NCBI GenBank assembly: GCA_934617065.1
Contig: CAKTTY010000007.1
Coordinates: 33,339-97,338, forward strand
Length of the DNA: 64,000 bases
Source: an uncultured Eggerthellaceae bacterium
Lineage (GTDB): Bacteria > Actinomycetota > Coriobacteriia > Coriobacteriales > Eggerthellaceae
Direction: 5' to 3'
Position numbers and translations under genes: made by a program. Below, in pieces: positions 1-8,391 of the stretch; the stretch's first letter is position 1, and each line of letters begins with the position of its first letter. Below the pieces are notes generated by a model. The model had not been told where the DNA came from, ran no database searches, and saw only the letters and a program-made list of their open reading frames with translations.

Positions 1-301
1 ATGCGGCATAAAGCGGGAAGTTGCCTAAAGAACATGACGATGTTCAAGCTGCTTAGGCGATGGAGCCTGGAGCGTTCGCCGAAGAGCGGAGTGGGGCATT
101 TTGCGAAACGGTTGCGCAAGCGAGTTCGGGCGGTATTTTACGTTACCAGCGGTCAATACGATCGCGAGAGTCCAATTCTTCGAGCGCGTTGATGAGCTGC
201 TGCTGGAGCTGCGCTTTCCTCATTCTATTTTAGAACCGCTTACGAGTGGTCTGAGGATGACCTGCCGTCCTGATCCGGTTGCGTTGATTGCGAAATCCTG
301 T
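1..301. other. Unassigned stretch at the window edge
   Basis: No gene could be supported in these 301 bases. Short open frames exist on the plus strand (1-192 and 101-352) but they are mutually out of frame, have no ribosome binding site, and do not resemble a family I recognise with confidence. It may be decayed coding DNA downstream of the XRE gene. Confidence 0.4.
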
Positions 302-919
302 TCATCGAGCATTTGCACGCCCGATGAACAGGATCGATTTCACTACCAGTAAGGCAAATGAGAAGATGCCAGCATACGGTTGCCTTGCCGCGATGAAAAC
401 CGCGACGCAGACAACCGACAGAGCAATCCCCATGGCCAGCAGGGCCCTGCTCCAGTACGACTTGTCGTAGTTGGAGACGAACACCTCGCAGAGTCCACAG
501 ATTATTGTCGCCGCGGCGACGGCAGCGAAGACGGCCTTAAGCCACGGGCTGACACCTGACAGGGAGAGAAGCGAGACCGCCGACGGGTCGCCTGGCCCGT
601 TCCCGAACGCCGGCATGAACAGTAGCAACACCAGCATGACGTCGAGCATGCCGCATATCAGCGACGTGTGCCTGCCAACGAACTCCTTTTTGTCCCTCTC
701 TGCCGCAATTACGACTTCGTCCGGTCTGATCAGTTCGTCAATGCTCACGGAAAAGAATCGCGATAGCTCCTTGAGCGAGTCGATGCTGGGGTAGCCCCTG
801 CCCGACTCCCACTTGGACACGGCGGTCCTCGACACAAAGATGGCCTCGGCGAGCTCTTCCTGCGTGAGATTCCTCGTCTTCCTCAGCTCCTGCAGCTTCT
901 CATTGAACTCCATCTTCAT
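302..919 (-). CDS. XRE-family regulator with C-terminal membrane segments
   Basis: 205 aa. Residues 8-62 form a Cro/CI-type helix-turn-helix (LRKTRNLTQEELAEAIFVSR, then AVSKWESGRGYPSIDSL). The C-terminal part carries three or four hydrophobic segments, so this is a membrane-tethered DNA-binding protein, an architecture common in Firmicutes and Coriobacteriia. It lies downstream of the PAP2-like gene and their coding regions overlap by 4 bases (ATGA), which implies co-translation. The target is unknown; autoregulation or sensing linked to the phosphatase is an inference. Confidence 0.85.
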   Translation of the reverse strand: MKMEFNEKLQELRKTRNLTQEELAEAIFVSRTAVSKWESGRGYPSIDSLKELSRFFSVSIDELIRPDEVVIAAERDKKEFVGRHTSLICGMLDVMLVLLLFMPAFGNGPGDPSAVSLLSLSGVSPWLKAVFAAVAAATIICGLCEVFVSNYDKSYWSRALLAMGIALSVVCVAVFIAARQPYAGIFSFALLVVKSILFIGRANAR

Positions 920-1599
920 CCCTCCGTTTGCGTAATGGACAGCCTTTCATCGATGCAGTCGACGGCAAAACAGTACATCGCGAAGAGGCCGAAAGCCAAA
1001 AGCACTGCACCGATGATGTCCGTCACCCAATGCACGCCCGCGACCAGCCTGCCCAAGACCATGAACACCGAGAACGCGATGACGAATGTCGTCACGGCTT
1101 TCCTGAGCGACGGGTTGTTCAACCTGCGTCCGACCTGGTAGCACAACGTCGGCATGACGCTCAAGACCAAGAGCATCGTCGAGGACGGGTAGGACGCTTC
1201 CGTGACGTCATCTATGAGAATCGGTCTGTAATTGATCGGAACGGCCTCAAAGAGCAGGTAGAAGAAGACGACCGCTACGTAGTAAGCGCCCAGAAGCAGG
1301 ATGTCGGGGTCGACCCTGAGCAGGCTTCCGCGTGCGATAAGCTGCGCAGCCCCGAGCGCCGCGAATCCCAGGCAGACGGCTATCGGCACGAGCCCGAGCC
1401 AGTCAGTGATTGTGTAGAACGTCATGTTAGCACCGGTGAGTCCGTGGAACCACGTATTAAACGTCGCGAATCCTATATCGGTTCCGTTCTGGCCGACCGG
1501 CCGCACGTCCACAAGCTGGATCAATGCTGTCCACAACGCGAAGGCGGTGAGCAACGTCGCGCCCGTGAGTAATTGTCTTGTCTTTTCCGAATCGCTCAT
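916..1599 (-). CDS. PAP2-superfamily membrane phosphatase
   Basis: 227 aa with about six hydrophobic segments. The PAP2 signature can be followed: an NYRP element near residue 123, a YPSST element standing for the usual PSGH loop, and GRLVAGVHWVTD matching the R-x5-H-x3-D motif near residue 185. Family members remove phosphate from lipid phosphates such as undecaprenyl pyrophosphate, phosphatidic acid or PGP at the membrane. The His of motif 2 is replaced (PSST rather than PSGH), so substrate and activity are uncertain. It is the first gene of a two-gene unit with the XRE regulator. Confidence 0.78.
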   Translation of the reverse strand: MSDSEKTRQLLTGATLLTAFALWTALIQLVDVRPVGQNGTDIGFATFNTWFHGLTGANMTFYTITDWLGLVPIAVCLGFAALGAAQLIARGSLLRVDPDILLLGAYYVAVVFFYLLFEAVPINYRPILIDDVTEASYPSSTMLLVLSVMPTLCYQVGRRLNNPSLRKAVTTFVIAFSVFMVLGRLVAGVHWVTDIIGAVLLAFGLFAMYCFAVDCIDERLSITQTEG

Positions 1600-2059
1600 T
1601 GGCGTCTTCCTTTCCTCGAAAACTCGGATGCCCCGAAGGTGGCCTCCGATCGGTGCGAAGGAAAGAGCCGCACCGTCACGTCAGCGATACGCTTCGCGTC
1701 ATGAGCAGATGAGCAGGTACTTTTCATGGGGACGGCCCGCGTGGGCAGAGGCAAACACCTCGCCCGCGCGGGCACTCGGGCTGTAAGCAGATGCTGACCA
1801 TGAGGTCGAGTGCCTGCTCAACGATATCCTGGCCATTGCCGTGATAAAGCTTCATATCGTCGAAGGATTGGAAGAAGTTCAGATGTTCAACCATGGCGAA
1901 GGAGATATCGCGTGAGTTTCGAAACCGAATGGGTATAGAACATCCGTTCGATTTATGATATAGTATCTGGCTGCAGGCGCGGTTTCTTCCGAGGCCGCGC
2001 CTGCAGTTGTGCTTAAACCGATATCGGCGGGAAGCCCAAACCCTGGGAGGGCGGTTGCG
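1600..2059. other. Intergenic region with a possible gene remnant
   Basis: This 460-bp gap separates divergent units. A minus-strand open frame (1724-1894, 56 aa, beginning MVEHLNFFQSFDDMKLY) reads like the end of a helical protein, perhaps a TetR-type C terminus, but has no recognisable remainder. A TATAGT hexamer at 1959-1964 could be a -10 box for the gene at 2060; no convincing -35 was seen. Confidence 0.35.
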
Positions 2060-2695
2060 ATGGCATACGATTTCAAGAAGGAATTCAAGGAGCTCTACAA
2101 GCCGTCGTCCAAACCGAGCATCCTGACCGTTCCGCCTATGAGCTATATTGCCGTGCGCGGCAAGGGCGACCCCAATATCGAGGGCGGCGAGTACCAGAGC
2201 GCCATGCCGCTGCTCTACGGCGTGGCCTACACCATCAAGATGTCGAAGAAGGGCCCGCGCGAAATCGAAGGCTATTTCGACTTCGTCGTGCCGCCGCTCG
2301 AGGGCTTCTGGTGGCAAGAGCGCACCGACGGCGAGATCGACTATGCGCGGAAGGAAGACTTCAGCTTCATCTCATGCATCCGTCTGCCCGATTTCGTCAC
2401 CCGCGACGACTTCGAGTGGGCCGTTGCGGAAGCTGCCGCTAAAAAGAAGCTGGATTTCTCGGCGGTCAAGCTGCTCAGGGTCAACGAGGGCCTGTGCGTT
2501 CAATGTATGCATACTGGACCCTACGACAGCGAGCCGGCGACCATAGAAGTCATGCGTGCATTTGCGGCGGAGCAGGGGTATGCGCCTGACTTCTCCGAAG
2601 CTCGCCTACATCACGAGATTTACCTCTCCGACCCGCGCAAGTGCGCGCCGGAGAAGCTCAAGACCGTGGTTCGCCATCCTGTTAAGCCAATTTAG
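2060..2695 (+). CDS. GyrI-like small-molecule-binding domain protein
   Basis: 211 aa. The sequence matches GyrI-like (SOUL/effector-binding fold) proteins of about 200 aa, with features such as PPMSYIAVRGKGDPN near residue 25 and MHTGPYDSEPATIEVM near residue 153. These domains bind small, often hydrophobic or cationic, compounds; stand-alone members have no proven enzymatic role here. The ATG at 2060 was chosen because GGGAGG lies 9 bases upstream; an in-frame start at 2009 adds 17 residues with no family character. It stands alone on the plus strand. Confidence 0.8.
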   Translation: MAYDFKKEFKELYKPSSKPSILTVPPMSYIAVRGKGDPNIEGGEYQSAMPLLYGVAYTIKMSKKGPREIEGYFDFVVPPLEGFWWQERTDGEIDYARKEDFSFISCIRLPDFVTRDDFEWAVAEAAAKKKLDFSAVKLLRVNEGLCVQCMHTGPYDSEPATIEVMRAFAAEQGYAPDFSEARLHHEIYLSDPRKCAPEKLKTVVRHPVKPI

Positions 2696-2848
2696 CGAAA
2701 CGAAGCGCCCAGCGTGCTCCATGCTCCCGCTTTTGCGGCTTCGCATTTGCCGGTTGGCGAGGATTGCGTAAGCTGCCGCGAAACGCAAGCCTTCTGGCCG
2801 ATTTCTTTCGAGATCGGCTCTTGGCTCCTTTTGTGTCGCGGAGTTGTG

Positions 2849-2889
2849 ATGCTCCTTAAAGTGAAACTGAATTTGAGTTTTAGGAGCAT
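2849..2889 (+). promoter_or_regulatory. Inverted repeat just upstream of the truncated ATPase gene
   Basis: ATGCTCCTTAAA (2849-2860) is repeated in inverse orientation as TTTTAGGAGCAT (2878-2889) around an 18-nt centre. The right arm ends 3 bases before the TTG start of the following open frame and also supplies its AGGAG ribosome binding site, so a binding protein or RNA hairpin here would block translation. Function as an operator is inferred. Confidence 0.4.
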
Positions 2890-2892
2890 TTC

Positions 2893-3132
2893 TTGAAAGG
2901 CAATAGATTAAAAAGCCGCGACAGATACCTCGAGGAGGCGATGCTTTTTTGCGACACCGACCTCGTCAAGGTGATCGCAGGCGTGCGCAGGTGCGGCAAG
3001 TCGAGCCTTCTCGACCTCATCGGGATTGCCATTGAGTCCGAAGGGGTTGCCGGCCGCGGCTCCGTGAGCGTCGGCTTGGAAAGCAACGGCACGGGCATAT
3101 GGCGAGGCAAAGGGCGGCTCTATTTCGAATCG
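2893..3132 (+). pseudogene. Truncated AAA ATPase (DUF4143-type) N terminus
   Basis: From a TTG at 2893 the frame encodes RYLEEAMLFCDTDLVKVIAG followed by the P-loop GVRRCGKSSLLDLI and then ESEGVAGRG, the typical opening of ATPases of the AAA_14/DUF4143 group (normally about 400-450 aa). Similarity stops around residue 65-80, and the open frame then runs antisense into the neighbouring phospholipase-like gene. The rest of the ATPase is absent, so this is a 3'-truncated remnant, probably left by a deletion. Confidence 0.65.
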
Positions 3133-4071
3133 CTACCGCTCCACCTGTTCCCCCGAGAAATTCAGCCCCTGCGTAAGCTCGCGCGCCTGTTCCATGGTGA
3201 AATTGCCGGAAACAATTTGGGGAATGTATTCGGTTGCCTGCTCGAGTGCCTGGTTGAACAGGTCCTGGAAGCTGGCGGTGCTCACTGTTTTCGTGAAGGG
3301 ATTGATCCACGCAGCGCGCTGATGGTTGTCGAATTCGCTGGCGGTTAGCTCAACGGCACGATGGCTCATGGCCTGCACGAACGAATGCTTACGGAACTTG
3401 CGCTCGATATTACCCAGCGCGGTGCGCTTGATGCCGCGTGGCGAATGGAACACATGTTGGATACGGCGGAACCCCAAAACGCTTTTCGTGAACAAATCGG
3501 GGCTTACCTCTTTACCGTAGGCGTCGTGCACCGCCATGCTAACCAGGTAGGAAATGATGGCAAGCGTTTGCCTATCGGCTTTCAGGATTTCTTTGTGCGG
3601 GTTGAACGAGGCAACGGTTTTGCCTTCGCAGGTCCAGAGCACCATTTCGTCCAAATCGCTTTCGATGATGGCGTGCACTTCCGACCCATCCTTGTCGCTC
3701 AGCCCATCGATGCCAGCATCGCACAGAGCATACTGCTGCGCGTACACCAGAGGATGCTCGGCTCGGTCGAGCAGGTAATGGCAAAGAAAGCCCGCGATAT
3801 AGGCCTTCGCCAAAGGGTGGGCGGCTTCTGGCAGGTAGACTAGGCTCTGAGCGAGCGAAAACAGCAACGCGCTAGGATCGGCGTGATGCATCAGGTTTCC
3901 CAGCTTGTGGTATTTGGCGGTAGTGGGGTTTGCTACACAGTAAAACAGCGGGTCGGGCCCCTGGTTTCCCAGCAAAAAGGCATTGCGTTCGCGTTCATTG
4001 GAAACAACACCAGCGGCCGCTTTAGCAAGAGCTTTGCGACCGAATTGATCGTGAGTGATAATCGCTGGCAT
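3133..4071 (-). CDS. Zinc-dependent phospholipase C-like protein
   Basis: 312 aa. The N terminus (MPAIITHDQFGRKAL, then FLLGNQGPDP) and the His-rich elements YHKLGNLMHHAD and GFLCHYLLDRAEHP match the zinc-dependent phospholipase C/S1-P1-like fold found in many Actinobacteria and Firmicutes. The histidines and aspartates would bind zinc. No signal peptide is seen, so a cytoplasmic or unconventional location is likely and the substrate is unknown. Its 3' end abuts the truncated ATPase fragment. Confidence 0.75.
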   Translation of the reverse strand: MPAIITHDQFGRKALAKAAAGVVSNERERNAFLLGNQGPDPLFYCVANPTTAKYHKLGNLMHHADPSALLFSLAQSLVYLPEAAHPLAKAYIAGFLCHYLLDRAEHPLVYAQQYALCDAGIDGLSDKDGSEVHAIIESDLDEMVLWTCEGKTVASFNPHKEILKADRQTLAIISYLVSMAVHDAYGKEVSPDLFTKSVLGFRRIQHVFHSPRGIKRTALGNIERKFRKHSFVQAMSHRAVELTASEFDNHQRAAWINPFTKTVSTASFQDLFNQALEQATEYIPQIVSGNFTMEQARELTQGLNFSGEQVER

Positions 4072-4191
4072 ATATACCCCTTCGTTTCTTTACGGATATT
4101 TTAGATATCCCGTATACATGCACCGTATACTGGTGTGCGTTTTATGATGCGTCCAAACGGGCGTGTGTTCAAGGACGAAAGGGTAACGATT

Positions 4192-5424
4192 ATGGCGTTT
4201 GGGCTCACTAAAAAAGAGCTGAGCTGGGTTCTTTACGATGTGGGCAATTCGGCCTTCGTCATGCTTTCCACGGCGTTGATTCCCGTGTATTTTGCCTCTA
4301 TCGCCGACCCGGGTTCTTCGGTGGTGGTTGCTTGGGGCTATGCCGAAACGGTTGCCTCGTTGGTTCTTGCCCTGCTCATGCCCGTGCTGGGCAGCCTTGC
4401 CGACTTGGCAGGCAACAAGAAGAAGTTTTTGGTTGGCTTTGCGGGTACCGGCGCGGTTGCCTGTGCTGCATTGGGCATTCCCGAACATGCGCTTGCTTTT
4501 TTGGTCGTATATGTAATTGCCGCTATTATGCTGAACGGCTCAATGGTGTTCTACGACGCTTTCCTGGTGGACGCCACCACTGAAGAGCGCTACGACAAGG
4601 TCTCTTCCCACGGTTACGCCTGGGGTTACATCGGCTCGTGCATCCCGTTCATAGCATGCTTGGCAGTGGTTCTGGGGGGATCGAGCTTTGGCATCGATGC
4701 GAAGCTCGGCATGAAGATCGCGTTCATCATCACCGCCGCATGGTGGGTGGTCTTTACGGTGCCCGTCGCCAAGAACGTGAAGCAGTTGCACGGCAAAAAG
4801 CGCTCCGACCATGTGCTGCGCACCACTATTTCCGGCTTGAAGGGAACGGTGAAGAGCATCGTGAAGGACAAGCGCCTGTTGTTCTTCATGCTGGCGTTTT
4901 TCTTCTACATCGACGGCGTGCATACGGTAATCAAGATGTCCACCAGCTACGGCACCGATTTGGGCATCGACTCGACGCAGCTGGTGTTGGCGCTGCTGGT
5001 AACCCAGTTTGTGGCGTTTCCTTCCGCAATCGCTTATGGCAACCTGGCGAAACGCTTTGGAACTAAGCGCATGCTGAAGGTGGGCGTGCTCGCGTACTTC
5101 TTTATCGTGCTATTTGCGGCATTCTTCTTGAAGAGCGCGGTGGAATTCTGGATCCTGGCAATTTGCGTTGGCCTGTTCCAGGGCGGTATCCAGGCGCTTT
5201 CGCGTTCAGAGTACGGCAAACTCATTCCAAAGGAGCGTGCCAACGAGTACTACGGGTTCTTCGACATCTTTGGCAAGTATGCTGCCGTTATGGGCACTTT
5301 CCTGGTAAGCGCCTTTACCCAACTTACGGGAAGTTCTTCGCTGGGCGTGCTTTCCATCGCCCTGCTGTTCATTGTGGGATTCCTGTTCCTGCGCGCTATG
5401 CCGCCCATGCTGGGGGATAGCTAG
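4192..5424 (+). CDS. MFS transporter, UMF1/Atg22-like family
   Basis: 410 aa, about 12 transmembrane helices. The N-terminal ELSWVLYDVGNSAFV is the hallmark of the UMF1/Atg22-like major facilitator group (W-x3-D-x-x-N-S-A), and a second signature, FQGGIQALSRSEYGKLIP, occurs near residue 340. The ATG at 4192 is preceded by GAAAGGG; an ATG at 4135 would add 19 residues without family character. Substrate is unknown; Atg22 relatives have been linked to amino acid efflux. Confidence 0.85.
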   Translation: MAFGLTKKELSWVLYDVGNSAFVMLSTALIPVYFASIADPGSSVVVAWGYAETVASLVLALLMPVLGSLADLAGNKKKFLVGFAGTGAVACAALGIPEHALAFLVVYVIAAIMLNGSMVFYDAFLVDATTEERYDKVSSHGYAWGYIGSCIPFIACLAVVLGGSSFGIDAKLGMKIAFIITAAWWVVFTVPVAKNVKQLHGKKRSDHVLRTTISGLKGTVKSIVKDKRLLFFMLAFFFYIDGVHTVIKMSTSYGTDLGIDSTQLVLALLVTQFVAFPSAIAYGNLAKRFGTKRMLKVGVLAYFFIVLFAAFFLKSAVEFWILAICVGLFQGGIQALSRSEYGKLIPKERANEYYGFFDIFGKYAAVMGTFLVSAFTQLTGSSSLGVLSIALLFIVGFLFLRAMPPMLGDS

Positions 5425-5452
5425 AAAACCTTTCGGCGTCGGATCGGGGGCG

Positions 5453-5632
5453 CTATTCCTCGTCGAAAAACTCCGTATCGGTATCCTTCTCCCCGCGATC
5501 TTTGAAGGTTTTGCGTGTGCGGTATTCCAAAATTGCCGCAATGATGGTGGTAAGAACCAGGCATGCCACAATAAGGCAGCCGATGCCTTCGATGGTTTCA
5601 AACAGGAAATGATAGAGCTCGGCGAAGTCCAT
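5453..5632 (-). CDS. Small single-span membrane protein
   Basis: 59 aa. The start at 5632 has a GAGAGGA ribosome binding site 5 bases upstream on the minus strand. The product begins MDFAELYHFLFETIEGIG, then one hydrophobic span (about residues 18-37, CLIVACLVLTTIIAAI), and ends in a charged acidic tail (DTDTEFFDEE). It is convergent with the MFS gene and divergent from serS. Function is unknown; the codon pattern and clear SD support it as real. Confidence 0.6.
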   Translation of the reverse strand: MDFAELYHFLFETIEGIGCLIVACLVLTTIIAAILEYRTRKTFKDRGEKDTDTEFFDEE

Positions 5633-5699
5633 GGGTTCCTCTCACGGATTTGTTCATTGCGCGAACGGGTAAGCCGCCTGCGCGTGCTAGGTGAATAAG

Positions 5700-5707
5700 A
5701 GTATACT
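5700..5707. promoter_or_regulatory. Palindromic -10-like element between divergent genes
   Basis: AGTATACT is a perfect palindrome that contains a TATACT -10-like hexamer on both strands, between the divergently read small membrane protein gene and serS. It could serve both directions; no good -35 was found for either, so this is only suggestive. Confidence 0.3.
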
Positions 5708-5763
5708 AGCGCTACTGTTTTCAAACGGAAACATACCGTATAAAGCACGTCGAAAGGGCAGTC

Positions 5764-7047
5764 ATGCTAGACATTCGGTTCGTCCGCGAACATCTTGATG
5801 AAGTCGCTACTGCGATGCAGAATCGCAATCATACGTGGGATTCTGCGCGCTTCCAGGAATTGGACGAGTCACGTCGTGCTTCAATTGCTAAGGAAGAAGA
5901 GCTTCAGGCAAAGCGCAACGCTATCTCCAAGTCCATCGGCAAGTTGATGGGCGAAGGCAAGAAGGAAGAAGCCGAGGCTGCTAAGGCTGAGGTTTCCGAG
6001 CTCAAGAACCAGATCGCTCAGTTTAGCGCTGAGCGCGCTGCAGCTGACGAAGGCCTGCGCGATATGCTCATGTCCACGCCGAACATGCCAGCTGATTCCA
6101 CCCCAGTTGGCAAAGACGAAAACGACAACCCCGAGGTTCGTCGCTGGGGCACCCCGCGCAACTTCGAGGCGGAAGGCTTCGAAATGAAGCCTCATTGGGA
6201 CTTGGGCGCAGAGCTTGGCATCATCGACGCCGAGCGTGCCGTAAAGCTCGCAGGTAGCCGCTTTGTGCTGCTGGGCGGCTTGGGTGCTCGTCTTGAGCGC
6301 GCGCTCATCAATTTCATGGCCGACACGCACACCTCCCGTGGTTACAAGGAATGGTGGTGCCCGGCTATGGCCAATGCCACCACGCTTACTGGTACCGGCC
6401 AGCTTCCTAAGTTCGAAGACGACCTGTTCAAAACCCGCGAAGGTATGTACCTCATTCCTACGGCAGAGGTGCAGCTCACCAATATCCATTCTGGCGAAGT
6501 GCTTGAGGCAAGCGAATTGCCCCTGAAGTACTGCGCCTTCACGCCTTGCTTCCGTGAAGAGGCTGGTTCTGCTGGACGCGACACCCGCGGCCTTATCCGC
6601 GTGCACCAGTTCGACAAGGTGGAAATGGTTAAGTACGCAAAGCCTGAAGAAAGCTACGACGATCTGGAGTCCATGGTTGCTGATGCTGAGAATATTCTGC
6701 AGCTTTTGGGCCTGCCTTATCGCGTAATCAGCCTTTGCACCGGTGACATCGGATTCTCCGCCGCCAAGACCTACGACCTGGAAGTTTGGTTACCTTCCTA
6801 CAACGCCTACAAGGAAATTTCCTCCTGCTCCAACTGCGAGGATTTCCAGGCACGTCGTGCCAACATCAAGTATCGTGACCCTGAAAACTTCAAGGGTTCG
6901 CGCCTTGTTCACACGCTCAATGGCTCTGGCTTGGCGGTTGGCCGTACCATGGCTGCCGTTATCGAGAACTATCAGCAGGCAGATGGCTCCATCAAGGTGC
7001 CTGATGTTCTGGTTCCCTACATGGGCGGTATTGAGGTTATCCGCTAA
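5764..7047 (+). CDS. serS: Seryl-tRNA synthetase
   Basis: 427 aa, normal length for bacterial SerRS. It charges tRNA-Ser with serine in the cytoplasm. An N-terminal antiparallel coiled-coil arm (about residues 28-100, Lys/Glu/Ala-rich) binds the tRNA. The class II core follows, with motif 2 in [20 protein letters not shown], and motif 3 in [14 protein letters not shown] near the C terminus. The gene begins at ATG 5764, and a hypothetical gene follows only 16 bases after its stop, so the three genes to 8136 may be one transcript. Confidence 0.97.
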   Translation: MLDIRFVREHLDEVATAMQNRNHTWDSARFQELDESRRASIAKEEELQAKRNAISKSIGKLMGEGKKEEAEAAKAEVSELKNQIAQFSAERAAADEGLRDMLMSTPNMPADSTPVGKDENDNPEVRRWGTPRNFEAEGFEMKPHWDLGAELGIIDAERAVKLAGSRFVLLGGLGARLERALINFMADTHTSRGYKEWWCPAMANATTLTGTGQLPKFEDDLFKTREGMYLIPTAEVQLTNIHSGEVLEASELPLKYCAFTPCFREEAGSAGRDTRGLIRVHQFDKVEMVKYAKPEESYDDLESMVADAENILQLLGLPYRVISLCTGDIGFSAAKTYDLEVWLPSYNAYKEISSCSNCEDFQARRANIKYRDPENFKGSRLVHTLNGSGLAVGRTMAAVIENYQQADGSIKVPDVLVPYMGGIEVIR

Positions 7048-7063
7048 AGGATAGCCCGAAGGC

Positions 7064-7687
7064 ATGGCGGAAAAGAACACAAGCAAGCGTCCCTCAGTGG
7101 TAGGGCGCAAAACGAAGGCTTCAAACGCTTCGGTGCCTAGCGCTTCCGCGGGCAAATCCGAAGGCTTGCTTCAAGATTCTTCGAAGGGCGCGGCACATCC
7201 CATGCCGCGTCCTTCTATTCCCGAGGGCAAGAAGGCAAAGCCTTCCCTGAACGTGGAAACCGATTCGGTTTCCGAGAAGACGGGAACGCCTCGCATGAGC
7301 GCCAAGGCGAAGAGCCGCAAGCGCCGTCTTTCACGACGCTTTGTCATAATTGGCTGCTCCATCGTTGCGGTGCTGGCAATCGCCACGGGGTTGCTTTCAT
7401 GGAATCAGTGGCTCCGCTACGACGATGCGGCCGATATCCAGGGAACGTGGGTTATCGACGGTAGCAGCGCAACCATCACCGTTACCGATTCCGAGATCAA
7501 GATGAGCGACGACGTCTCGTATTCGTATTCCCTTGATACGTTCAACAAGACCATCAGCTTTTCATTCGGCAAATACACAGGCTCAGGTTCGTATGCGTTT
7601 TCGCCTGAGCGAGATACGCTTGTCATCACCGAAGAAAACCCTGATAGCGAACAGGGAAAAACCTCGACCAAACTGGTGAAACAGTAA
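7064..7687 (+). CDS. Single-span membrane protein with extracytoplasmic domain
   Basis: 207 aa, unrecognised. Residues 1-90 are Lys/Ser/Pro-rich and predicted disordered (cytoplasmic), residues about 93-113 form one hydrophobic helix (FVIIGCSIVAVLAIATGLL), and the C-terminal 90 residues are Ser/Thr-rich and look beta-stranded (DIQGTWVIDGSSATITVTDS), similar in style to small lipocalin-like domains with a GTW opening. It is 16 bases after serS and overlaps the next start codon by one base (TAATG), so translation of the next gene is probably coupled to it. Confidence 0.7.
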   Translation: MAEKNTSKRPSVVGRKTKASNASVPSASAGKSEGLLQDSSKGAAHPMPRPSIPEGKKAKPSLNVETDSVSEKTGTPRMSAKAKSRKRRLSRRFVIIGCSIVAVLAIATGLLSWNQWLRYDDAADIQGTWVIDGSSATITVTDSEIKMSDDVSYSYSLDTFNKTISFSFGKYTGSGSYAFSPERDTLVITEENPDSEQGKTSTKLVKQ

Positions 7688-8136
7688 TGTGCCGGTCGGG
7701 GTCGAACGAGGGGGCGTGCTCCGAGGAGCTGCCCCTTCGTGCTTTACGGGTGCGCGTGCGCCCCGATAGGGTGGAGGTTGAAGTGGCGGTGGCAGCCGGG
7801 CGCTATGCGCAAACAGACTCCGAGCTGATAGCGGAGTGCATGCGCTGTGTGCCAACGCTTGGGCAGCACGCGTGTCGTAATAGCGTGGGCCCCGTGTTTG
7901 CTTCGGTAATGAGGAACACCTCCACTCCGCATCTTCTTGAGCATTTGATCATCGATGCCCAAACTCGAGCCGCAAAAGACCCCAATAGGGTCTTTACGGG
8001 CACAACGCAATGGAGCGCGGGGGATGATCTTGTGGCGCATGTTGCTTTTTCCTATGAGGACGATTTGGTGGCGCTCGATGCGCTCAATCAATCACTCACA
8101 TTCTTAAATGGCGTGCTTATCCGCCAACGTGGCTGA
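7687..8136 (+). CDS. Stand-alone protein resembling the cyanophycin synthetase N-terminal domain
   Basis: 149 aa. The stretch STPHLLEHLIIDAQTRA (about residues 78-94), the GTTQW element and a following FSYEDDLVALDAL stretch resemble the N-terminal domain of cyanophycin synthetase (GHLxEHVALELQ...FGRTR...VFSYEEE). No ATP-grasp or Mur-ligase domain follows, so it is not a polymerising enzyme by itself. Start is the ATG of TAATG overlapping the preceding stop. The role is unknown; the assignment rests on pattern similarity only. Confidence 0.6.
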   Translation: MCRSGSNEGACSEELPLRALRVRVRPDRVEVEVAVAAGRYAQTDSELIAECMRCVPTLGQHACRNSVGPVFASVMRNTSTPHLLEHLIIDAQTRAAKDPNRVFTGTTQWSAGDDLVAHVAFSYEDDLVALDALNQSLTFLNGVLIRQRG

Positions 8137-8391
8137 TATTGGCCCCATTTCTCCTTTAAGATAATAAAGTGAAGCGCATGTTGGAGCTGATGGCTGGGGC
8201 ATCTGCGAATGTTCTGTCCGCACGCTCTTCGCTGCTGTGGCTCCGGTTCCGGAAGCTTTATGCGCTTCGTTTCTTGCTCCATTGGCGAAGGCTCGTTTTG
8301 CCTGTTGGGCAAGAAGATACATCGAAGTTCGCATCGCGCCTATGGGGCCTGCTGCTGGTGGGTTTCCAATCGGCCTGTTGAAAGGACGAAA

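Noticed and set aside
1..192. Plus-strand 63-codon frame, thought to be a decayed IS110-type transposase
   Set aside because: Only a loose resemblance (LLRRW-type stretch); no catalytic motif or terminal repeat, so it was left unassigned.
928..1572. A 214-codon plus-strand frame opposite the PAP2 gene
   Set aside because: Charged, low-complexity product; the minus-strand gene has membrane topology and PAP2 motifs.
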